This document shows, one piece after another, positions 59,798 through 64,000 of a stretch of 64,000 bases of DNA (within the stretch, counting starts at the first letter, position 1; each line of letters opens with the position of its first letter). The notes beneath the pieces are model-generated. The model saw only the letters and a program-made list of their open reading frames with translations, made no database searches and was not told where the DNA came from. The translations under genes and the position numbers were made by a program. Source of the stretch: Marinibacterium sp050389775 (GTDB lineage: Bacteria > Pseudomonadota > Alphaproteobacteria > Rhodobacterales > Rhodobacteraceae); assembly GCF_050389775.1 (NCBI RefSeq), contig NZ_CP177144.1, positions 3,844,001 through 3,908,000 on the forward strand. Direction: 5' to 3'.

Positions 59798-60532
59798 TCA
59801 CTTGTCGTCGCCGGGCATGGTGGGCGGCGTGGACGGCTTGCGCGGGCGCCGGGTTGCCGGCTTGGCGGGCGCCTTGGTCGCGGCGTCGGTCTTGGGGGCC
59901 GTCTTGCGCGCCGTGGTGGTGCGGGCGGCGGTCTTGGCCGTGCTGGCCCGGGGCTTGCGCGGGGCCGGTGCCTTGGCAGGCGCTTTGGTGGGGGCCGTCT
60001 CGGCTGCTTTTGCAGGCGTTTCCGGGGCCTTGGCCGGGCTGGTGGCCGCGGCGGCCGGGGCGGCGCTGGCGGCCTTGGCCGCCGGTTTCGGAGCGGCGGC
60101 GGGCTTGGGGTCTGCGGCCGTGGATGCGGCGGCCGCCGGGGTGGCCGGTGCCGGGGTTTCGGCCGGCTTTGCGGCAGGCGCCGGGGCAGCCTTGGCCGCC
60201 GGTTTGGCGGCAGGCTTGGGCGTGGGTTTGGCTGCGGGTTTGGCCGCCGGCTTCGGCGCGGCCTTGGCGGCCGGAGCCTTGGCCGGGGATTTTGCCGGAG
60301 CCTTGGCGGGGGCCTTCACCGGCGCCGTGACGGGCGCGGCGGCGGGCGACGGGGTGCCGAAGCCTGCGGCATTGAACGGCACCGAAACAAGGTCGCTCAT
60401 CATCTTGAAGTTGCGGTAGGGCAGTTCGACCGCCGACAGGCTGATCGCCTGAAGCATCTTGATCTGGTTCGCCATCGCATCACCGGCCATCTGGATCATG
60501 GCTGCGGACATCTGCATCTGGGAGGTCATCAT
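59798..60532 (-). CDS. Ala/Pro/Lys-rich protein with phasin-like N-terminus
   Basis: A 244-residue protein. The first ~55 residues are a Met/Gln/Ala-rich amphipathic helix region (SAAMIQMAGDAMANQ, LPYRNFKMMSDLV). The remainder is a low-complexity run of PAKAP, PAAKP and AAKP units with a strongly basic tail (PRKPRASTAK, ARKTAPK). Such tails occur in histone H1-like and AlgP proteins and in some phasins. ATG 60532 follows GCGAGGA by 8 nt. DNA binding or granule association is conjecture. Confidence 0.6.
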   Translation of the reverse strand: MMTSQMQMSAAMIQMAGDAMANQIKMLQAISLSAVELPYRNFKMMSDLVSVPFNAAGFGTPSPAAAPVTAPVKAPAKAPAKSPAKAPAAKAAPKPAAKPAAKPTPKPAAKPAAKAAPAPAAKPAETPAPATPAAAASTAADPKPAAAPKPAAKAASAAPAAAATSPAKAPETPAKAAETAPTKAPAKAPAPRKPRASTAKTAARTTTARKTAPKTDAATKAPAKPATRRPRKPSTPPTMPGDDK

Positions 60533-61026
60533 GTCGTGTTCCTCGCATTTCGGGTCTTTTCGGGGCCCGGCCGAGCGCCGCCCCGCAGATAGGCCGCCCG
60601 GGCGCCGCAACCCTCTTGGCGGTGCCCGGACGACTACCAGTCGCCGACCAGTATAGCGCAAGGCAATTCGCTTGTGCAGAGGAAATTGCTGCAGCGCGGC
60701 ATGAGACCGCGCCGAGAAATGGCGGGATCGGGGCGGGAACGGCCATCACAGGGCGCCGGGCCGGCAGCTATCCGCCGGCCGGTGTCCGCCGTGCAGCGAC
60801 GCCGCACAGGCACCCACGGCGATGCTCCGCCCTGCAAGCTACGCGATCTGATCAAACCACGCGGCCTGACGTTGGCCTGTCCGCGACCGGGCAGACGAAC
60901 GACGTGACCCGCCCCCACGCCCCAAATGGCTGTGATGCAAAGCCTGCCCCCCCGGGAGCAGACGCATGCGACACATCCGTTTCAGCCAAGAGCCAGATCA
61001 TTGGCGGCGAACACGCCCCGCCCCGC
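60533..61026. other. Intergenic region upstream of the Ala/Pro/Lys-rich gene
   Basis: This 494-bp gap has a predicted promoter at 60650-60678 for the minus-strand gene. The rest is non-coding with no hairpin or repeat that stood out, although short open frames exist. Confidence 0.4.
60650..60678 (-). promoter_or_regulatory. Predicted promoter of the Ala/Pro/Lys-rich gene
   Basis: On the minus strand, TGCACA (60678-60673) and TATACT (60655-60650) are 17 bp apart. The -10 is a good match, the -35 moderate. The leader would be about 110 nt. Confidence 0.45.
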
Positions 61027-62130
61027 TCACCCCTCGTGGATCAGCGAGGCAAAGAGCCGGGGATCGATGCTGGCGGCCTCGAAGGTCGGGCCATCGGTCA
61101 GCACCGACACGGCGTCGTGGCTGTGCAGGCTTTCCTGGTGGCTGGCCATGACCCGGAAATCTCCGATCCGTCCGTCGCGCTGCAAGCTCTCGCAGAACAG
61201 TCGCGCGGCATCTTCGACAAAGATCGGATTGGCCGCGTTCAGCTCGGCAAAGGCCTGTTCATCCTCGCGCTTGACCATGACCTGGGTTTCGGTCGGCACC
61301 GCCCGGCGGCAGGCCTCGATCAGGTCCTCGAACCACAGGCAGGGCGCATCCTCTTCGACCACCAGCGAAATCCGCGCCACCGAGCGCTGGGAATGCGGCG
61401 TGGCCAGCTGGCCGCGCATCGACCGGGCATGTTCCGACAGCTCCAGCGAACAGGGGCAGGTCGAGGAATAGACGTAATCCAGATGCATGATCTTGCGCCG
61501 CTCGCCGGCGGTTTCCACCAGCTCCAGCGCGATGTCGTAATATTGATAGCCCTGCAGCCCCGAGCGCAGGCTCTCGACCTTCATCGGGAAGGAAAAGCGC
61601 ATCATGATCCGCGCGTCAAAGCTTTCCAGGTCGGCCTTGTAATCGTCCAGCGCGGCCTCGATCACCTCGAAGCTGAAGGTCTTTTCCGCATGGGCATAAA
61701 AGCTGCGCATGATGCGCGACATGTTGATGCCCTTCTTGTCGGCCTCCAGGCTGACAGTGCCCGTCACGCTGGTCTCCAGCGTCATTTCGCCCCGGTCGCG
61801 GGTGCGGAACCGGATCGGCAGGCGGAAGTTCGATATGCCCACGTGCTGGATCTGCTGGCGCGCGCCACGGATCAGGCTGGACGGCCCGTTCTGCAGGTCG
61901 GGCAGCGAGGCCCGGTAATTGGCGTCGACGGCAAAATCGGCCGGGTACTGGCGCGACAGGGTCGGATAGCCGGCAGCGCCCGCGCCGGGGATCAGCCCGG
62001 CAATCGCCGGATCCAGGCCGGAAATCTCGGCATCGGTGGCCCCCCGCGCCCAGCTGCGCAGGACCGCCAGCGCTTCCTGCGCCTCGTCGGCATCGGGCAG
62101 CCGGTCCATGGTCGGTGCGTGAATGGTCAT
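61027..62130 (-). CDS. folE2: GTP cyclohydrolase FolE2 (type IB)
   Basis: A 367-residue enzyme that opens GTP to dihydroneopterin triphosphate, the first step to folate and queuosine-type compounds. The metal-binding cysteine motif is SSTCPCSLELSEH, and LPIRFRTRDRGE, KGINMSRIMRSF and MRFSFPMKVESLRSG match the FolE2/YciA-like family. Unlike FolE it can use metals other than zinc. CGGAGGT precedes the ATG by 6 nt. A 28-bp palindrome lies about 90 bp upstream. It works in the same pathway as folB and folP at 43.6-45.6 kb. Confidence 0.96.
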   Translation of the reverse strand: MTIHAPTMDRLPDADEAQEALAVLRSWARGATDAEISGLDPAIAGLIPGAGAAGYPTLSRQYPADFAVDANYRASLPDLQNGPSSLIRGARQQIQHVGISNFRLPIRFRTRDRGEMTLETSVTGTVSLEADKKGINMSRIMRSFYAHAEKTFSFEVIEAALDDYKADLESFDARIMMRFSFPMKVESLRSGLQGYQYYDIALELVETAGERRKIMHLDYVYSSTCPCSLELSEHARSMRGQLATPHSQRSVARISLVVEEDAPCLWFEDLIEACRRAVPTETQVMVKREDEQAFAELNAANPIFVEDAARLFCESLQRDGRIGDFRVMASHQESLHSHDAVSVLTDGPTFEAASIDPRLFASLIHEG

Positions 62131-62218
62131 GCGTGAACCTCCGTTACAGGCCAGAAGATAGGTCCTCCGGCCGGAATTTCCATCTACCTGAAAGGATTAC
62201 GCAACGACGCGCGCAACG

Positions 62219-62246
62219 GATCAATAAAGGTTAACCCTTATTGATC
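62219..62246. promoter_or_regulatory. 28-bp palindrome upstream of folE2, candidate operator
   Basis: The two 14-bp halves (GATCAATAAAGGTT and AACCCTTATTGATC) are reverse complements at 13 of 14 positions, centred on GTTAAC. It lies between metZ (85 bp after its stop) and folE2 (about 90 bp before its start). A/T content and length fit an operator better than a terminator because no T tract follows. Zinc control by a Fur/Zur-type factor is one possibility since folE2 is a zinc-sparing isozyme. Confidence 0.5.
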
Positions 62247-62330
62247 TCAGGTGAACACTCATCGGGGGATACAGCTGGTCCGCGCACTCCCCGCCCGACG
62301 GTTGCGGGCGGGGGTGGCGAGACGGGCTTG

Positions 62331-63512
62331 TCAGAGCGCGGCGAGCGCGCCGGTGACATCGGCGATCAGGTCGCCGGCATCTTCCAGCCCGACCGACAGG
62401 CGCAGCAGCCCGGGCGTGATGCCCAGCTCGGCCTTCTGCGCATCGGGCAGGCGCTGGTGGGTGGTCGTGGCCGGATGGGTCACGATCGACTTGGCATCGC
62501 CCAGGTTGTTGGAAATCTTGATGATTTCCAGGGCATTGAGCATCTTGAACGCCGCGTCCTTGCCGCCCTTGACGTCAAAGGACAGCACGGTGCCGCCCTG
62601 GCCCATCTGCTCTTGCATCAGCGCATGCTGGGGATGCGCGGCCAGGCCGGGATAGATCACCCGCTCCAGCGCCGCATGGCCTTCCAGTGCCTGGGCCAGC
62701 TTCAACGCACCCTCGGCCTGGGCCCGCACCCGCAGGTCCATGGTTTCCAGGCCCTTCAGCATCACCCAGGCCGTAAACGGGCTCATCGCCGCGCCGGTGT
62801 GTTTCAGGAAAGGCTCGGCCGTCTTGCGCACGTAGTCCTTCGTGCCCAGGATCACCCCGCCCAGGGTGCGGCCCTGGCCGTCGATATGCTTGGTCGCCGA
62901 ATAGACCACCACGTCGGCGCCCAGGTCGACCGCCCGCGAAAAGACCGGGGTCGAAAACACGTTGTCGACGATGACCAGCGCGCCATGGGCATGGGCGATC
63001 TCGGCCACGCCGGCAATGTCGACCAGTTCCAGCGTCGGATTGGCCACCGATTCGAAGAACACGGCCCGGGTGTCGTCGCGCATCGCCGCGCGCCACTGGT
63101 CCAGGTCGGCGCCATCGACAAAGGTCACCTCGACACCATACCGCCCCAGGATTTCCTCGAGCACGTAGAGGCAGGAGCCGAACAGCGCCTTGGCCGAGAC
63201 CACGTGGTCGCCGGCCTTGAGCAGCGACATCAGCGAGGCGGTAACGGCGGCCATGCCGCTGGCCGTGGCAAAGGCGTCCTCGGTGCCTTCTAGGGCGGCG
63301 ATGCGCTCTTCGAACATGGCCACGGTCGGGTTGCCGTAGCGGGCATAGATGAATTCATCCTCGCCGGCCTGCAGAAAGCGCGCTTCGGCCTGTTCGGGGC
63401 TGTCATAGGCAAAGCCCTGGGTCAGGTAGATCGCTTCGCTGAGCTCGCCGAACTGGCTGCGCTTGGTGCCGCCATGCACGGCCAGGGTGCGTTTGTTCCA
63501 GGTGTCGGTCAT
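62331..63512 (-). CDS. metZ: O-succinylhomoserine sulfhydrylase
   Basis: A 393-residue PLP enzyme of the Cys/Met metabolism family that makes homocysteine from O-succinylhomoserine and sulfide. The PLP lysine is Lys208 in YSATKHIDGQGR; YARYGNPTVAMFEERIA, SGMAAVTASLM and SIVTHPATTTHQRL are family blocks. ATG 63512 follows GGAAGGA by 6 nt; the frame upstream to 63707 passes through the riboswitch and is not coding. A SAM-II riboswitch and a terminator-like stem in its leader should shut it off when S-adenosylmethionine is abundant. Confidence 0.95.
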   Translation of the reverse strand: MTDTWNKRTLAVHGGTKRSQFGELSEAIYLTQGFAYDSPEQAEARFLQAGEDEFIYARYGNPTVAMFEERIAALEGTEDAFATASGMAAVTASLMSLLKAGDHVVSAKALFGSCLYVLEEILGRYGVEVTFVDGADLDQWRAAMRDDTRAVFFESVANPTLELVDIAGVAEIAHAHGALVIVDNVFSTPVFSRAVDLGADVVVYSATKHIDGQGRTLGGVILGTKDYVRKTAEPFLKHTGAAMSPFTAWVMLKGLETMDLRVRAQAEGALKLAQALEGHAALERVIYPGLAAHPQHALMQEQMGQGGTVLSFDVKGGKDAAFKMLNALEIIKISNNLGDAKSIVTHPATTTHQRLPDAQKAELGITPGLLRLSVGLEDAGDLIADVTGALAAL

Positions 63513-63557
63513 GTCATGTCCTTCCGGCCCCGCAGATCCATGCTGGCGGAGCTCATC

Positions 63558-63601
63558 AAAAAAACCCCAGACGCGGCCAAGCGAAAGGGGTCTTTCGTCT
63601 G
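63558..63601 (-). terminator. Expression platform of the metZ riboswitch (intrinsic terminator)
   Basis: On the minus strand directly after the aptamer, CAGACG (63601-63596) can pair with CGTCTG (63573-63568), followed by GGGG and a run of seven T (63564-63558). An alternative small hairpin CGAAA/TTTCG at its base could compete. This fits transcription attenuation. Confidence 0.6.
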
Positions 63602-63658
63602 ACCTTTTAGCGGGATGTTTAACGTGGCCCGCAATCCGGTAACAAATCGCCACGATCA
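63600..63658 (-). ncRNA. SAM-II riboswitch upstream of metZ
   Basis: The minus strand has the SAM-II aptamer order: CGTGG, GATTTG, CCGGATTGC, CCACG, TTAAACA, then GCTAAAAGG. P1 pairs CGTGG (63654-63650) with CCACG (63627-63623). The pseudoknot pairs GCGGG (63632-63628) with CCCGC (63614-63610), just before the conserved GCTAAAA. SAM-II binds S-adenosylmethionine and is known upstream of methionine genes in alphaproteobacteria. It lies 88 nt before the metZ start. Confidence 0.92.
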
Positions 63659-63668
63659 GATGCTGTTG

Positions 63669-63697
63669 CGCATACGCCTCATGCGGAAACAGGTCAA
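63669..63697 (-). promoter_or_regulatory. Predicted metZ promoter
   Basis: On the minus strand TTGACC (63697-63692) and TATGCG (63674-63669) are 17 bp apart, placing the transcription start a few bases before the riboswitch. Confidence 0.55.
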
Positions 63698-63787
63698 GCA
63701 CCGTCACGGTCCTGTAACCAGAGTTTCATGCCCGCGTCATACGTCTGGCGCATAGACCAGCCACCACATCTTGTGTGAGGCGCTGCC

Positions 63788-64000
63788 ATGCCCATGATCA
63801 GGATCAACGCAGAGGGAACCCGGATGGTTCCCGGGAAAGGCGAGGCCCTGCCCTGCCTTCACGAGGCCGCCCGGGGAAACGGGCCGGTCATCGTGATGAT
63901 CCACGGATACAAGTACCTGCCGGGCCATCCCGACCATTGCCCGCACCGGCGCATCCTGTCGCTGCATCCCAACACCTCAGACACGCGGATGCAGAGCTGG
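63788..64000 (+). CDS. Alpha/beta hydrolase, N-terminal fragment
   Basis: The first 71 codons of a gene that runs off the right edge. It opens MPMIRINAEGTRM and soon reaches VIVMIHGYKY, the oxyanion-hole strand of alpha/beta hydrolases, followed by histidine-rich HPDHCPHRR. The nucleophile lies outside the window. It is divergent from metZ. The start is ATG 63788 or 63794; GTGAGG lies upstream of the former. Confidence 0.65.
   Translation, partial: MPMIRINAEGTRMVPGKGEALPCLHEAARGNGPVIVMIHGYKYLPGHPDHCPHRRILSLHPNTSDTRMQSW

Noticed and set aside
63513..63707. Extended metZ start
   Set aside because: The extension would translate the riboswitch and terminator; the Shine-Dalgarno site is just before 63512.

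Overview
The window is a piece of a GC-rich alphaproteobacterial chromosome, most likely a member of the Rhodobacterales (roseobacter/Paracoccaceae group). Support comes from gene content and order typical of that group: divergent yqeY/carA, paired Lrp regulators divergent from a class I ilvC, folB-folP-glmM, a glyQ/DUF6446/glyS/ppdK neighbourhood, DUF2244 near ctaD, a Hint-domain protein, folE2, and metZ under a SAM-II riboswitch. No species is assigned. All calls come from reading the sequence; no database search was run.

Layout. 1-3.1 kb: tail of a cyclase-family hydrolase overlapping a fused DctQ-DctM TRAP permease, with its periplasmic binding protein convergent behind a strong terminator. 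3.4-13.1 kb: envelope region with an outer-membrane barrel, a MipA/OmpV protein, an OmpR-type two-component pair, and a divergent run of a small membrane protein, an SDR enzyme, an RND membrane-fusion protein and an RND pump. Three phased hexamers in the divergent promoter region are a candidate operator for the regulator. 13.4-17.5 kb: accessory enzymes (atypical SDR, lipoprotein metallo-beta-lactamase-fold hydrolase, membrane-anchored AraC regulator, serine hydrolase), then about 0.8 kb without a gene up to tRNA-Leu(GAG), a possible island boundary.

18.4-42 kb: mainly housekeeping genes: FrnE-like DsbA protein, peptidoglycan-binding protein, lipB, zinc-type CDF transporter, OMP, HIT protein, ctaD with a promoter and FNR-like box, DUF2244, yqeY, carA, MshEN-glycosyltransferase fusion, GntR regulator, pyrimidine 5'-nucleotidase, UbiH-type hydroxylase, class V aminotransferase, Hint protein, two Lrp regulators, ilvC and an MHS-type MFS transporter. 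42-55 kb: a long minus-strand block: glmM, folP, folB, a SleB hydrolase, ppdK, glyS, gltS, DUF6446 and glyQ, with marC on the opposite strand. 54.8-64 kb: a trypsin-fold protein lacking catalytic residues, an exported amidohydrolase, trkH, an Ala/Pro/Lys-rich protein, folE2, metZ with its riboswitch, and the start of an alpha/beta hydrolase.

The most unusual observation is in the non-coding DNA. Several genes (the CDF transporter, the HIT protein, the ubiH-type gene and the amidohydrolase) are followed by tandem repeats with a private unit length of 43, 16, 25 or 26 bp. In three of these the repeat phase starts in the stop codon, and a hairpin or T-rich tract follows the array. These look like expansions of the 3' UTR between stop codon and terminator.
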